DNA of 45,894 nt from Hydrogenophilales bacterium 12-61-10 (GTDB lineage Bacteria > Pseudomonadota > Gammaproteobacteria > Burkholderiales > Thiobacillaceae), in the NCBI GenBank assembly GCA_002279795.1, contig NCCT01000011.1, positions 1-45,894 on the forward strand, written 5' to 3'. Made by a program: the position numbers and the translations under genes. This document shows positions 1 to 7,768 of the stretch, in pieces. The notes beneath the pieces were generated by a model. That model saw only the letters and a program-made list of their open reading frames with translations, was not told the origin of the DNA and did no database searches. The stretch's first letter is position 1. The number at the start of each line of letters is the position of its first letter.

Positions 1-1458
1 GTCGCGGTTGGACGGGCTGCGCAGCAGGTCGCCGAGGAGGACGGTCCGGCCTTCGCCCAGCGCTTGCCAGATCGCCAGGGTGCCGGTTTTCGACAGTTCC
101 CTGACCCAGACTTCGGGCACGGTGTCGCCCACCACGGCGGCGATGCGGCTGAGCGCAATATCGGCCCAGGCATCACCCTGGTGCAGCGCCAGGCTGAAAA
201 ACCGCGGCAGCAGCGGGGTGGTGAGCAGCGAGAGAAACTCATGCGCCACGATGCTGGAAGGCTGCACGGTGGCGTGGGCGGCAAAGCGCTCGAACAGGGC
301 GGCGTTGGCGTGGCGGTTCTGCCGCAGCACGATGAACAGCCCGGGCTTGAGCTGGCGCGCCGTCATGGCGATGGACAGGTTGTTGATGTCGTCGTGGGTG
401 CCGGCGACGATGCCGACGGCCTGTTCGATCCCGGCTTCGATCAGGGTGTGGGCTTCGGTACCGCGGCCGGTGACGGTGCGTTCGTGGTCGACGGGCGGGT
501 GTTCGTCCACCACCACCAGCTGGTTGCCTTGCTTGTCGAGGTGGCGCGCGACCGCCTTGCCGAAACGGCCGTAGCCGCACACCAGCCACATCCCGCGCGG
601 CGGTTCCATCGGCATCGCCAGCGGTTCGCCGGGCACGCCGGTGAGCCACTGGTAGAGCAGGTGATGGCCCGGATTGTTGATCGCGATGCCGAGGTGCTCG
701 CCGAATAATTCGAAGGCGTTCACCACGTCCTCGACCCCGAACGAGGCCATGTTGGCCGCTGTATCCAGCAGATCGGCGCGGCACAGGATCGGCAGTTCGG
801 GGCGCAGCAGCTTGGTTGTCACCGCCACGCTGAGGTTGACCGCGTCATCGTTGGTGAGCGCGATCACGCCGGCGCACTGCGGGTGGTGCAGGCCGGCGGC
901 GATCAGGCTTTCCGGCAGGCGGGCATCCGCTGTGAGCGCTGGCACGTCGAGATGGAGCTGGCCGAGTTCCAGTTCGCTGGTCCGCGCCGCATCGATGTCG
1001 AGCACGACGGCCTGCTGGTTGCGGCTGTCCAGCGCATGCAGCAGCAGGACGCCGGTTTCGCCGCAGCCGGCGATCAGGTAGAACGGCTGGCGCAGGCGCC
1101 TGACCGCGGATTCGAAACGGTTGGCCCGGATCGCCCGCTGCAGGGCGGGGTCCTGCAACAGGCCGAGGATGGTGCCGATGCTGTAGAGCCAGACGATGAC
1201 GGTGAGGTAAATGGTGACGATGGTCCACGCCCGCTGGGCGTCGCTGAACGCCACGGGAATTTCGCCGAAGCCGATGGTGGTGGCGGTGTAACTGACGAAA
1301 TAAAAGGCGTGAAAGAAATCCAGCGGCGGCGCCGGCCGGCCGTCGGCGTCCACGCCTGGGATCAGCGTCATGCCGAGGATGGACACGGCATAACTGAGGA
1401 TCAGCAGGATCAGCGGCGTACGCATGCGCCGCAGGATCAGGAACAGGGTGCTGTGCAT
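1..1458 (-). CDS. Potassium channel protein with two TrkA-N (RCK) domains, 3' end outside window
   Basis: The reading frame is open from an ATG at 1458 through the left edge of the window, giving 486 residues with no stop, so the C-terminus is missing. Residues about 14-34 and 78-101 are membrane helices flanking a pore loop whose filter reads TATTIGFGE (58-66), the layout of two-helix K+ channels. The cytoplasmic part has two Rossmann nucleotide-binding domains: GCGETG at 131-136 and CGYGRFGKA near residue 290. This tandem-RCK architecture gates K+ flux in response to nucleotides or ions. The gene starts one base after the stop of the small membrane protein gene at 1460-1843, so the two are almost certainly one operon. 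The filter is GFG rather than GYG, which is tolerated in this superfamily. The channel assignment is firm; physiological role and ligand cannot be read from the sequence. Confidence 0.88.
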   Translation of the reverse strand, partial: MHSTLFLILRRMRTPLILLILSYAVSILGMTLIPGVDADGRPAPPLDFFHAFYFVSYTATTIGFGEIPVAFSDAQRAWTIVTIYLTVIVWLYSIGTILGLLQDPALQRAIRANRFESAVRRLRQPFYLIAGCGETGVLLLHALDSRNQQAVVLDIDAARTSELELGQLHLDVPALTADARLPESLIAAGLHHPQCAGVIALTNDDAVNLSVAVTTKLLRPELPILCRADLLDTAANMASFGVEDVVNAFELFGEHLGIAINNPGHHLLYQWLTGVPGEPLAMPMEPPRGMWLVCGYGRFGKAVARHLDKQGNQLVVVDEHPPVDHERTVTGRGTEAHTLIEAGIEQAVGIVAGTHDDINNLSIAMTARQLKPGLFIVLRQNRHANAALFERFAAHATVQPSSIVAHEFLSLLTTPLLPRFFSLALHQGDAWADIALSRIAAVVGDTVPEVWVRELSKTGTLAIWQALGEGRTVLLGDLLRSPSNRD

Positions 1459-1459
1459 G

Positions 1460-1843
1460 TCAGCGGCGGAACATCACCGTTTCTGCCAGCAGCATGATGA
1501 CCGACAGCACGTTAGCCGCCAGCGCCCCGGCGGCCAGCGACACGATGCTGGCGGTCACCCCCGGCGTGAGGCCGGTGCCGGTCAGGTAGACGGCGGTGGC
1601 CCAGACCCCGGCGGCGGCGATCAGCTGCAGGTCGGCGACGAAGCTGCTGGCGAGGTGGATGGCGCCGATCTGGGTGCGTTCGCCGAACTTGAGCACGGTC
1701 GCGATGAGGTTGACCACGATGGCGAAAAACAACTCATACACGTCGTGGTGGGCAGGGTCGTCGAGGTCGCCCAGCACAAAGCCGAAATTGAGCGTCATGG
1801 CCAGGATGATGAAAAAACCGAAGATGACTTTTTCGAGGTTCAT
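1460..1843 (-). CDS. Small conserved inner-membrane protein (DUF6394-like)
   Basis: The product has 127 residues when started at the ATG at 1843 (MNLEKVIFGFF...). The frame extends 27 codons further upstream, but that part is polar and arginine-rich and lacks coding character. The protein is almost entirely hydrophobic, with about four membrane helices. It has a conserved-looking loop GDLDDPAHHDVYELFF and a segment LKFGERTQIGAIHLASS. From memory this matches a proteobacterial family of unknown function catalogued as DUF6394. The stop codon lies one base before the start of the downstream potassium channel gene, so co-transcription and probably translational coupling are expected. A role as a channel accessory subunit is an inference from this spacing only. 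Confidence 0.75.
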   Translation of the reverse strand: MNLEKVIFGFFIILAMTLNFGFVLGDLDDPAHHDVYELFFAIVVNLIATVLKFGERTQIGAIHLASSFVADLQLIAAAGVWATAVYLTGTGLTPGVTASIVSLAAGALAANVLSVIMLLAETVMFRR

Positions 1844-1956
1844 GTGCGTGCCCGGTCGAGTGGATTTGCGCGAATCATAATGCGCTTCGGCGAATGCGGG
1901 GTGGCGGGCACGGGTGCGGCACAATGCATATTCCAGTCTTCCCCGGTTTCATTGAC

Positions 1957-2451
1957 ATGATCGATCCTTCGTTGCAAATACTGTTCTGGCTGCTGGCCGC
2001 CGTGCTGATCGTGGTCGGCTTCGCCGGCCTGATCCTGCCGGCCGTGCCGGGTATTCCGCTGGTGTTTGCAGGGCTGGTGCTGCTGGCCTGGGCGGAGAAT
2101 TTTGCCTACGTCGGCTGGTTGACGCTGACCCTGCTGGGCGTGCTGACGCTGTTGAGCGTGGGGGTGGATTTTCTGGCTGCGGCCTTGGGCGCGAAGAAGT
2201 TCGGCGCATCGTCGCGCGCGGTCTGGGGTGCGGCTATCGGCACCCTGGTCGGGCTGTTTTTTGGCCTGCCCGGCCTGCTGCTGGGGCCGTTCGTGGGGGC
2301 GGTCATCGGTGAATTCAGCGGCAAGGCCACCTTCAGCGAAGCGACCCATGCCGGGATCGGCGCGACGCTGGGCCTGCTGTTCGGCACCTTGCTGAAAATT
2401 GCGCTGGCGTTTGCCATGGTGGGCGTGTTTGTGCTGGATCGCGTGTTGTAG
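1957..2451 (+). CDS. DUF456 family membrane protein
   Basis: The product has about 164 residues from the ATG at 1957 (MIDPSLQIL). An in-frame ATG at 1924 would add 11 residues, and neither start has a strong ribosome binding site. The protein has four to five hydrophobic helices. The glycine-rich repeats characteristic of DUF456 are clear: LPAVPGIPLVFAGL after the first helix, then FFGLPGLLLGPFVGAVIGE, whose GPFxGAxIGE core is the family hallmark. The function of this family is unknown. The gene is divergent from the DUF6394-like/potassium channel pair, leaving about 110 bases for both promoters. Confidence 0.85.
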   Translation: MIDPSLQILFWLLAAVLIVVGFAGLILPAVPGIPLVFAGLVLLAWAENFAYVGWLTLTLLGVLTLLSVGVDFLAAALGAKKFGASSRAVWGAAIGTLVGLFFGLPGLLLGPFVGAVIGEFSGKATFSEATHAGIGATLGLLFGTLLKIALAFAMVGVFVLDRVL

Positions 2452-2567
2452 TCGGTATCGTTAATAGCGCACGCAAGCCACAGGGTGGCAAACCGCCGCA
2501 CGGTCACGCGAGCAGGCTGGCTGGCGATTGATGCCGCTTGGACTATCCTTGACGCTGGGGGCTACAG

Positions 2568-3094
2568 ATGAAACTGATTCGCATTTTTTTCATGGCATGG
2601 GGCGCGTGGGGTTTGCTTGCCTCACCGTTGGCGCAGGCCGATCCGTTCGATTTGCGTCCGCTGGTGAAGGTCGAGGCGAACCGGTCGTACAAGGTGGTAT
2701 ACGACATTCATTCGGATGCAATCGCAGCGGGAATCAGCAAGGGTTTGTATTACGCGCGTGGCTTGATCGAGGCGTTCGGCAAGCAGGACGTCAAGCCCGG
2801 GCAACTCGACATCCATCTGGTGCTGCATGGCGACGCTGCGCAATTTTTGCTGATCGACGACACCTACCAGCAGATGCTGGGCGATCCGTTTGCCGCCAAC
2901 CTCAACGCCAAGATCGTGCACGATTTGCTGGGACTGGGGGTCAAGGTTGAAATCTGCCACAGCGTGATGAAAGCCAAAGGCTGGACGGCCGACGATCCGA
3001 CGATGTGTTGCCTGGCGTGACCCTCGTACATGACGGCTATACCCGGCTGGTGAAATTGCAGAACGATGGTTACGCGTATATCGGCGGGTTTTGA
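2568..3094 (+). pseudogene. Exported DsrE/DsrF-like protein, broken by an 8-bp tandem duplication
   Basis: The intact frame from the ATG at 2568 encodes a signal peptide (about residues 1-24, cleavage near AQA-DPF) and a DsrE-like alpha/beta domain. Typical segments are LDIHLVLHGDAAQFLL and VKVEICHSVMKAKGW, whose cysteine is the usual reactive position. The frame stops at 3018-3020 after residue 150. The expected end of this family, LPGVTLVHDGYTRLVKLQ followed by a GYAYI ending, is present but in another frame, running to a TGA at 3092-3094. The cause is visible: the octamer CCGACGAT occurs twice in tandem at 2989-3004. Removing one copy fuses the frames without a break (WTADD-VLPGVT). The gene is therefore either a recent pseudogene, a slippage-switchable gene or an assembly error. 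The truncated form would lose its last beta-strand. Confidence 0.8.
2989..3004 (+). repeat. Perfect 8-bp tandem duplication causing the frameshift
   Basis: CCGACGAT occupies 2989-2996 and again 2997-3004. Eight is not a multiple of three, so one unit more or less moves the DsrE-like gene between a frame ending at 3020 and the family-typical frame ending at 3094. Confidence 0.9.
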
Positions 3095-3250
3095 GCGCAA
3101 GTGCCCTAAGGGCTGGACCCGCTCTGGCCTGAATCATGAAACGGATTCCAGCCGCTTCGGGTAAGCGCAATCCATCCAATGCCAGTCGAGGATTCAGCAT
3201 TGCGGGCGTTCAATGCGTACCGCGTCTGCGGCTGGCCAGCAGACTGAAAC

Positions 3251-3282
3251 GAAAGAAGGCGCGGTAAACCGCGCCTTCTTTC
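3251..3282. terminator. Bidirectional Rho-independent terminator
   Basis: GAAAGAAGGCGCGG at 3251-3264 is perfectly complementary to CCGCGCCTTCTTTC at 3269-3282, giving a 14-bp stem with a four-base loop whose outer pairs are A/T rich on both sides. It lies between the end of the DsrE-like gene on the plus strand and the end of the lipoprotein gene on the minus strand, so it can serve both. The 150 bases between 3095 and 3250 show nothing else recognisable. Confidence 0.85.
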
Positions 3283-3301
3283 GTGCAGAACCTACGGCAG
3301 T

Positions 3302-3607
3302 TTAATTCCGATGGTCGCGGTCTCGATCCCCGTCCCGACCCTCACGATCCTTGTGCCGTACTTCTCTGGGGTAGCGATCCCTGGGCAGGTCTTTCCAGGG
3401 TCCGGCTTTGTCACGCGAATAGCTCCAGCGGCTATTGTTGTAATAGTAGTAATACCCACTGTGGTAGTAATAAGGCTCTACACCCAGTTCCACAACCACG
3501 GGTAGAGGCGGGGCAACAACATAGCCGGGCCCACGATCCACAGGTACCACGTAGCACGCAGTGAGCAGAAGCACTGCAGGCAGTACGGCAACCAGTTTTT
3601 TTTGCAT
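3302..3607 (-). CDS. Tyrosine-rich exported lipoprotein of unknown function
   Basis: The product has 101 residues from the ATG at 3607, which has GGAG seven bases upstream; an in-frame ATG nine codons earlier lacks a site. The N-terminus MQKKLVAVLPAVLLLTAC is a clear lipoprotein signal with lipobox LLTAC (Cys18). The mature part has a proline/valine stretch, a run of tyrosines (YYYHSGYYYYY followed by NNSRWSY), and a charged C-terminus rich in Asp/Arg. Similar small YYY-plus-basic lipoproteins occur in many beta- and gammaproteobacteria, with no assigned function. There is no Asp after Cys+1, so outer-membrane sorting is likely. It is a single gene ending at the terminator at 3251-3282. Confidence 0.75.
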   Translation of the reverse strand: MQKKLVAVLPAVLLLTACYVVPVDRGPGYVVAPPLPVVVELGVEPYYYHSGYYYYYNNSRWSYSRDKAGPWKDLPRDRYPREVRHKDREGRDGDRDRDHRN

Positions 3608-3792
3608 CTCGACTCCAACTTTAATCCTATGCACCGGATGCTAGTTCAAGTGCGCTGGGTTACAAGCTTGAGGTGCCAGCGTGTCGAGTAGAAGGCTTGC
3701 TCTGGCGACAAAACCCCGGCAGGGATTCTCCGGCACGAACCCCTGTCTGCAAAGCGAGTCGTATTCTTTTCTTTTTCTGAATCGAGAAGCCA

Positions 3793-3993
3793 ATGGCCAT
3801 GAGTGGAATAACCCCGTATCGCACCCTGCACGAGATTGCGCGCGCCATGCCTGGCCTGGTGCGGCGTGCGGAAATTGAAGCCGCGCTGGACGAAGTGGAG
3901 TATCTGTTTGAGGTGATGCCGCCCGAGATGCAGGAATATGCCGAGCCGGTGATTGCGTCGTTGCGCGCCAAGCTCGCGGCAGCGACCGAATAA
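3793..3993 (+). CDS. Small hypothetical protein, 66 aa
   Basis: It starts at the ATG at 3793 with GAGAAG upstream. The 66-residue product is predicted to be helical and acidic (EIEAALDEVEYLFEVMPPEMQ...), has no signal peptide or membrane segment, and ends LRAKLAAATE. Codon use matches the neighbouring genes, and the reverse strand has no better candidate. The family was not recognised. The 204 bases between its stop and the lipocalin start (3994-4197) contain only a 6-bp inverted repeat (GAGTCC / GGACTC, 4034-4052) and no convincing gene. Confidence 0.55.
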   Translation: MAMSGITPYRTLHEIARAMPGLVRRAEIEAALDEVEYLFEVMPPEMQEYAEPVIASLRAKLAAATE

Positions 3994-4197
3994 GCCTCGT
4001 GTTTTTATGACAGCATGCGTTTTTTTACTGTTGGAGTCCTGACGATGGACTCGCCGTTTTGCCCTGCTGTCAGTCTTTGCTGTTGGAGTGGCGCGCACGA
4101 GGGTCGCGTGGTGATGAGTCACCATGCAGCAAATGCAGCAGCAATACAGCCGTTAAGCCCGGGCAGTTCGCCCTTTCCCTGACCACGAGGTAATTCC

Positions 4198-4734
4198 ATG
4201 TCGATCTTGCAACCTGCACATGCTGTTCTGGGGCTGTTGTCGCTCGCGCTGTTGTCCGCCTGCGCAACCTCGTCCCACCCACCGCTGCCAACGGTACAAA
4301 GCGTAGACCTGAACCGCTACTCCGGCACCTGGCATGAGATTGCCATGCTGCCGAACCGCTTCCAGGCGATGTGCGTGGCCGATACCCGGGCGCTGTATCG
4401 GCCGGATGGAGACGCCATCTCGGTGACGAACCAGTGCCGCACGGCCGACGGTAAAACCGAGCAGGCCGTCGGTGTCGCCAAGGTCGTGGATGGCAGCCAG
4501 GGCGCGAAGCTGCTGGTAAGTTTCTTCCGCCCGTTTTACGGCGATTACTGGGTGCTTGAACTGGACCCGGACTACCGCTGGGCGCTGGTCGGCGAACCGA
4601 GCCGAAAGTACGCATGGATTCTGGCGCGCGACACGTCGCTTGATCCGGCCACGCTCGAACGCTTGCTGGCGCGTGCCGAAGCGCTGGGCTTTGATCGTCA
4701 GGCATTCGTGCGCACGCCGCACACTGCGCCATAA
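4198..4734 (+). CDS. blc: Outer-membrane lipocalin Blc
   Basis: The product has 178 residues and a GAGG site before the ATG. The signal ends in a lipobox LLSAC (Cys22), so this is a lipoprotein. The lipocalin signature follows directly: DLNRYSGTWHEIAMLPNRF (38-56) carries the structurally conserved GTW motif. A second conserved region is YWVLELDPDYRWALVGEPSRKYAWILAR, including the arginine closing the barrel. Length and motif order match bacterial Blc proteins, which bind lysophospholipids or fatty acids at the outer membrane and are usually made under envelope stress. The next gene is a Spy/CpxP-like envelope protein on the same strand about 150 bases downstream, consistent with an envelope-stress theme, although co-transcription is not shown. 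Confidence 0.9.
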   Translation: MSILQPAHAVLGLLSLALLSACATSSHPPLPTVQSVDLNRYSGTWHEIAMLPNRFQAMCVADTRALYRPDGDAISVTNQCRTADGKTEQAVGVAKVVDGSQGAKLLVSFFRPFYGDYWVLELDPDYRWALVGEPSRKYAWILARDTSLDPATLERLLARAEALGFDRQAFVRTPHTAP

Positions 4735-4883
4735 AATTGAACGAGGTTGGCGCTGGCGCTGATACATGCGGTAACAATTCAGCGTGGTCCGGACACGCTG
4801 CAGATACATGGCGCGGCGAAACTAATCACCATGCCCAACCCATTCCGGGTGGGGTTTCGATACCGTCTCAACAGGAGAATGCA

Positions 4884-5405
4884 ATGAAATCGATGATGAC
4901 CAAACGTGTGGTGCTGGCTGCCTTGATCGCTGGGAGCGGCGTGCTTGCCGCGTCTGCTTTTGCAATGAACGGCGCTGCTGATGGCAAGCCCGGCTGCGAG
5001 ATGCGCCACGGCCAGGCAATGCAGGCCAAAATGGGCGAAAGCCGGGATGCACGCATGGCTGCGCTGAAGGAGAAACTCAAGCTCGCGCCCACTCAGACTG
5101 TCGCCTGGCAAACATTCACCGACGCCAATCAAGCCCAGCCGCATCCGCAGGTGGCAGACCGCAAGGCGATGCGCGAGGCTTACGCCAAAATGAACACTCC
5201 GCAACGGGTCGACGCGATGCTCGCACGCGCCAACACGCGTCATGCGCACCAGGTCGCACGCGCCAATGCGGTCAAGGCCTTGTATGCGCAGTTGACGCCG
5301 GCGCAGCAAGCCGTGTTTGACAGCGAAGCGATGGCGCTTTTGGGCCGTGGTATGGGGGGACACGGCCATCACGGTCACCACGGACGGATGCATCAGGCGT
5401 CGTAA
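4884..5405 (+). CDS. Periplasmic Spy/CpxP-like (LTxxQ motif) protein
   Basis: The start is the ATG at 4884, preceded by CAGGAGAATGC. The frame is open upstream, but that part has no site and no coding character. The 173-residue product has a signal peptide (MKSMMTKRVVLAALIAGSG... cleaved near AFA-MNG). The mature part is alpha-helical, highly charged and methionine/histidine-rich. The segment LYAQLTPAQQAVFDSEAM near the C-terminus contains the LTxxQ motif of the Spy/CpxP family, ATP-independent periplasmic chaperones or metal-responsive envelope proteins. The C-terminus is glycine/histidine rich (GGHGHHGHHGRMH) and could bind metal. The gene ends just before a strong terminator. Confidence 0.75.
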   Translation: MKSMMTKRVVLAALIAGSGVLAASAFAMNGAADGKPGCEMRHGQAMQAKMGESRDARMAALKEKLKLAPTQTVAWQTFTDANQAQPHPQVADRKAMREAYAKMNTPQRVDAMLARANTRHAHQVARANAVKALYAQLTPAQQAVFDSEAMALLGRGMGGHGHHGHHGRMHQAS

Positions 5406-5428
5406 TGCGTGGCATGTAAATCAGGAAC

Positions 5429-5458
5429 GAGGGGCGGGCGACCGCCCCTCTTTCTTTA
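5429..5458 (+). terminator. Rho-independent terminator of the Spy-like gene
   Basis: GAGGGGCGG at 5429-5437 pairs with CCGCCCCTC at 5442-5450 around a four-base loop and is followed by TTTCTTTATT. It lies 24 bases after the Spy-like stop codon. Confidence 0.9.
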
Positions 5459-5561
5459 TTTATGGCAGCATTTGCAGGAGCAGGACCGCAGCGTTTGCTG
5501 GTTTTCGTCAACCCCAAACGGCTCTGCACAGACTAAAGTCAAAAAACCAGGGAGAGATCAC

Positions 5562-6503
5562 ATGGCTACACCCGATACCCATCACATTGCCGTTTTTTGT
5601 GATTTTGAGAACGTGGCGATCGGCCTGAAAGAAGGCAATTACCCGGATTTCAAGATTCGTCCCGTGCTTGAACGGATGCTGCTCAAGGGCAGCATCGTAG
5701 TGAAGAAGGCTTATTGCGACTGGGATCGCTATAAGGAATACAAGCGTGACATGCACGAGGCGGCTTTCGAGTTGATCGAGATTCCGCACGTGCGGCAATC
5801 CGGAAAGAACTCGGCGGACATCCGCATGGTGGTCGATGCGCTCGACCTTTGCTACACCAAGACGCATATCGACACCTTCGTGATCATCAGTGGGGATTCC
5901 GATTTTTCCCCGCTGATTTCCAAGCTCAAGGAAAACGGCAAGAGCGTGATTGGCATTGGCGTGCGCGGATCGGCCTCATCGCTGCTGATCGGCAATTGCG
6001 ACGAGTTCATTTTTTATGAAGACCTGATGCCGATCAGGGCCGCGCAGCCGAAGCCCGCAGCGGTCAAGGCCCCGCCCAAGACTCAGGCAAAACCCCGCGC
6101 AACGATCGCGCCGCCGGTGCAAGAGGCTGCCGTCGAGGCAGTCAAGACCGCGAGGCCTGCCCGGCGCAGGGTCCGTCCGGTGGTGGAAGCCGTCGCCGCT
6201 GGCGACTCGGTTCCGCTCGCGGCCAAGCCCGAGCCCAGCGCGGAAGACAAGAAAGCGCTTGCGATCGATATCGTGGTCAGCACCGTGGACCAGTTGGTGG
6301 CCGAGCGCGGAGGCGAGGGCGCCATTTCAGCATCATTGATCAAGAGCACCATCAAGCGAATCCGGCCGGGTTTCAGCGAGTCTGAATATGGCTATAGCGC
6401 GTTTGGCAAGATTCTCGACGACGCGCATAAAAACGGCGTACTGGTGGTGGACAAGAAAGAGGGCGGCGCTGTTGTCGTCAGCCTGCCGCCTTCCAGAAGT
6501 TGA
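5562..6503 (+). CDS. NYN-domain ribonuclease-like protein with C-terminal OST-HTH/LOTUS domain
   Basis: The ATG at 5562 follows GGGAGAGATCAC; upstream in-frame codons cover a terminator and are not coding. The product has 313 residues. Residues about 8-155 form a NYN (PIN-fold) domain: VFCDFENVAIGL with Asp14, NSADIRMVVDAL with Asp86 and Asp92, and VIISGDSDFSPL with Asp112 and Asp114. These are the acidic metal-binding positions expected for a nuclease. A proline/alanine linker (about 160-220) leads to a winged-helix OST-HTH/LOTUS domain (about 225-310, ending KKEGGAVVVSLPP). This NYN-linker-LOTUS architecture is widespread in bacteria and is inferred to act on RNA; substrate and regulation are unknown. 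It is a stand-alone gene preceded by a terminator. Confidence 0.88.
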   Translation: MATPDTHHIAVFCDFENVAIGLKEGNYPDFKIRPVLERMLLKGSIVVKKAYCDWDRYKEYKRDMHEAAFELIEIPHVRQSGKNSADIRMVVDALDLCYTKTHIDTFVIISGDSDFSPLISKLKENGKSVIGIGVRGSASSLLIGNCDEFIFYEDLMPIRAAQPKPAAVKAPPKTQAKPRATIAPPVQEAAVEAVKTARPARRRVRPVVEAVAAGDSVPLAAKPEPSAEDKKALAIDIVVSTVDQLVAERGGEGAISASLIKSTIKRIRPGFSESEYGYSAFGKILDDAHKNGVLVVDKKEGGAVVVSLPPSRS

Positions 6504-6566
6504 GCGGGTCGGGCGGCTGGCCGTTCGCATGGGGGAGGGATGTGTACGGTCTGTCCGGAGGCTGAC

Positions 6567-7103
6567 ATGAGCAAGAAATCCTGCCCGCTGTCCAAGGTCT
6601 ATGGCTTGCTGGAACCGGGCCCGGTGGTCTTGATCACGACGGCCAGCAAGGGACGGACGAATATCATGACGCAGTCATGGCATACGATGATGGAATTTGA
6701 GCCGCCGCTGCTGGCAGCGGTCATCAGCGCCCGCAATGACTCGTTCGCGTTGTTGATAGCCAGCCGGGAATGCGTGATCAACATCCCGACGCTGGAGTTG
6801 GCAGAGGCCGTTGTGGGCTGCGGCAATACGTCGGGGCGATCGGTCGACAAGTTTGAATCGTACGGCCTGACGCCGGTTCCGGCCGGGTGCGTTGCCGCGC
6901 CGCTGATCAAGGAATGCTATGCCAGCATCGAGTGCCGGGTGACTGACACCCGGATGGTGGAACAGTACAACCTGTTCATTCTGGAAGCCGTCAAGGCGTG
7001 GCTCGATCCGTCGCTGAAGAACCCGCGAACCTTGCACCACCGGGGCAATGGAGCATTCATGGTTGCCGGTGAAACCGTAAAGCTGGCGTCGAAAATGAAA
7101 TGA
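6567..7103 (+). CDS. Flavin reductase-like (FMN-binding split barrel) domain protein
   Basis: The product has 178 residues from the ATG at 6567, which has CCGGAGGC upstream. The sequence has the order typical of the flavin-reductase-like family: PGPVVLITTASKGRTNIM (flavin-contacting loop), FEPPLLAAVIS, then RECVINIPTLELAEAVVGCG and GRSVDKFESYGLTP. Such proteins bind FMN and are either NAD(P)H:flavin oxidoreductases or flavin redox proteins. No partner oxygenase lies nearby. Two cysteines (in VVGCG and AGCVAAP) are reminiscent of archaeal and bacterial stand-alone flavoredoxins. The exact reaction is unknown. Confidence 0.85.
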   Translation: MSKKSCPLSKVYGLLEPGPVVLITTASKGRTNIMTQSWHTMMEFEPPLLAAVISARNDSFALLIASRECVINIPTLELAEAVVGCGNTSGRSVDKFESYGLTPVPAGCVAAPLIKECYASIECRVTDTRMVEQYNLFILEAVKAWLDPSLKNPRTLHHRGNGAFMVAGETVKLASKMK

Positions 7104-7113
7104 GGATTTGAAC

Positions 7114-7266
7114 TTAAGTCGGGTCGGCAGGGGGCTCGGGCAGGACGTCTGTTTCAGCCTCGGGCGGGGCCTCGTTGTGCGTGGCTTTCTTGTGTTCTTT
7201 TTCCGCTTTCTTTTTCTTTTTTTCCAGTTCTCTCTGGCGCTTTTCGTACGAATAATTGGGTTTCAA
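7114..7266 (-). CDS. Lysine-rich small protein (50 aa) with TTG start
   Basis: Reading the minus strand, an AAAGGAG site is followed six to seven bases later by TTG at 7266-7264 and an open frame of 50 residues ending in TAA at 7114. The product begins (M)KPNYSYEKRQRELEKK, continues with a run of Lys/Glu, and ends with an acidic, proline-rich tail (PEPPADPT). From memory, short proteins starting MKPNY.FEKRQ.EL.KKKK are common in betaproteobacteria and have no known function. The strong Shine-Dalgarno site, the family-like N-terminus and the absence of any other gene here support it. It is convergent with the flavin reductase gene, ten bases apart. Confidence 0.7.
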   Translation of the reverse strand: MKPNYSYEKRQRELEKKKKKAEKEHKKATHNEAPPEAETDVLPEPPADPT

Positions 7267-7456
7267 TTGCCGGCTCCTTTCGATAGGGTCATAGACAATA
7301 CCTCACATGGGCGACTCGCGGTGATCGTTCAGGTTCTGCGCGCCCCGGGTTGACGGGCTTCTCCGTTATGCTGTCGTGTGTCGTGTGCAAAAACCGAGGC
7401 CATTTGGCCGGTGCACCGGCTGTAAACCGCACTGCGCGCGCCATTTCAGGAAAATC

Positions 7457-7726
7457 ATGAAGAAAACCGACTTGTACAAAAACGAAGGCCTGAAAATCAG
7501 CGGCCAGATGAAACAGGCGGGCACGCCGGATCGTTTTGGCAGCGCCGCCACTGCGGCATTGTCGCGCCGCGATCAGCGTAAACAGGAGCAGCAGCAGGGT
7601 CTGGTCGCGTTCGCGGTCAAGCTCGACGGCGAACTGGTGAAACAGATCCATGCCCTGGCTGAGGCACGCCAGACCGGGATCAACGAGACGGTTGCCGATT
7701 TGCTCACCCGGGGACTGGCTGGCTGA
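7457..7726 (+). CDS. Small protein with C-terminal ribbon-helix-helix-like region, paralogue A
   Basis: The ATG at 7457 is preceded by CAGGAAAATC. The product has 89 residues. The N-terminal half carries KISGQMKQAGTPDRFGSAA followed by a basic SRRDQRKQEQ stretch. The C-terminal half, LVAFAVKLDGELVKQIH followed by two helices ending LLTRGLAG, has the strand-helix-turn-helix pattern of Arc/MetJ-type DNA-binding proteins. It is a close paralogue of the gene at 9249-9521: 61 of 89 positions are identical in an ungapped alignment by eye. No toxin gene accompanies it, so it may be a DNA-binding regulator rather than an antitoxin. Function is unknown. Confidence 0.7.
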   Translation: MKKTDLYKNEGLKISGQMKQAGTPDRFGSAATAALSRRDQRKQEQQQGLVAFAVKLDGELVKQIHALAEARQTGINETVADLLTRGLAG

Positions 7727-7768
7727 GTCGCCCGCGCGCGCTGCTTCCCTGCGTTGGACTGATATGAC

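Noticed and set aside
8..708. Long plus-strand frames across the left end of the window
   Set aside because: They are antisense shadows of the channel gene, whose protein shows a clear pore filter and two nucleotide-binding motifs.
4034..4052. GAGTCC/GGACTC inverted repeat as terminator of the 66-residue gene
   Set aside because: The stem is only six bases and is not directly followed by a T-run.
4115..4183. A short plus-strand frame with repeated Ala codons just upstream of blc
   Set aside because: Too short, no ribosome binding site and no family resemblance.
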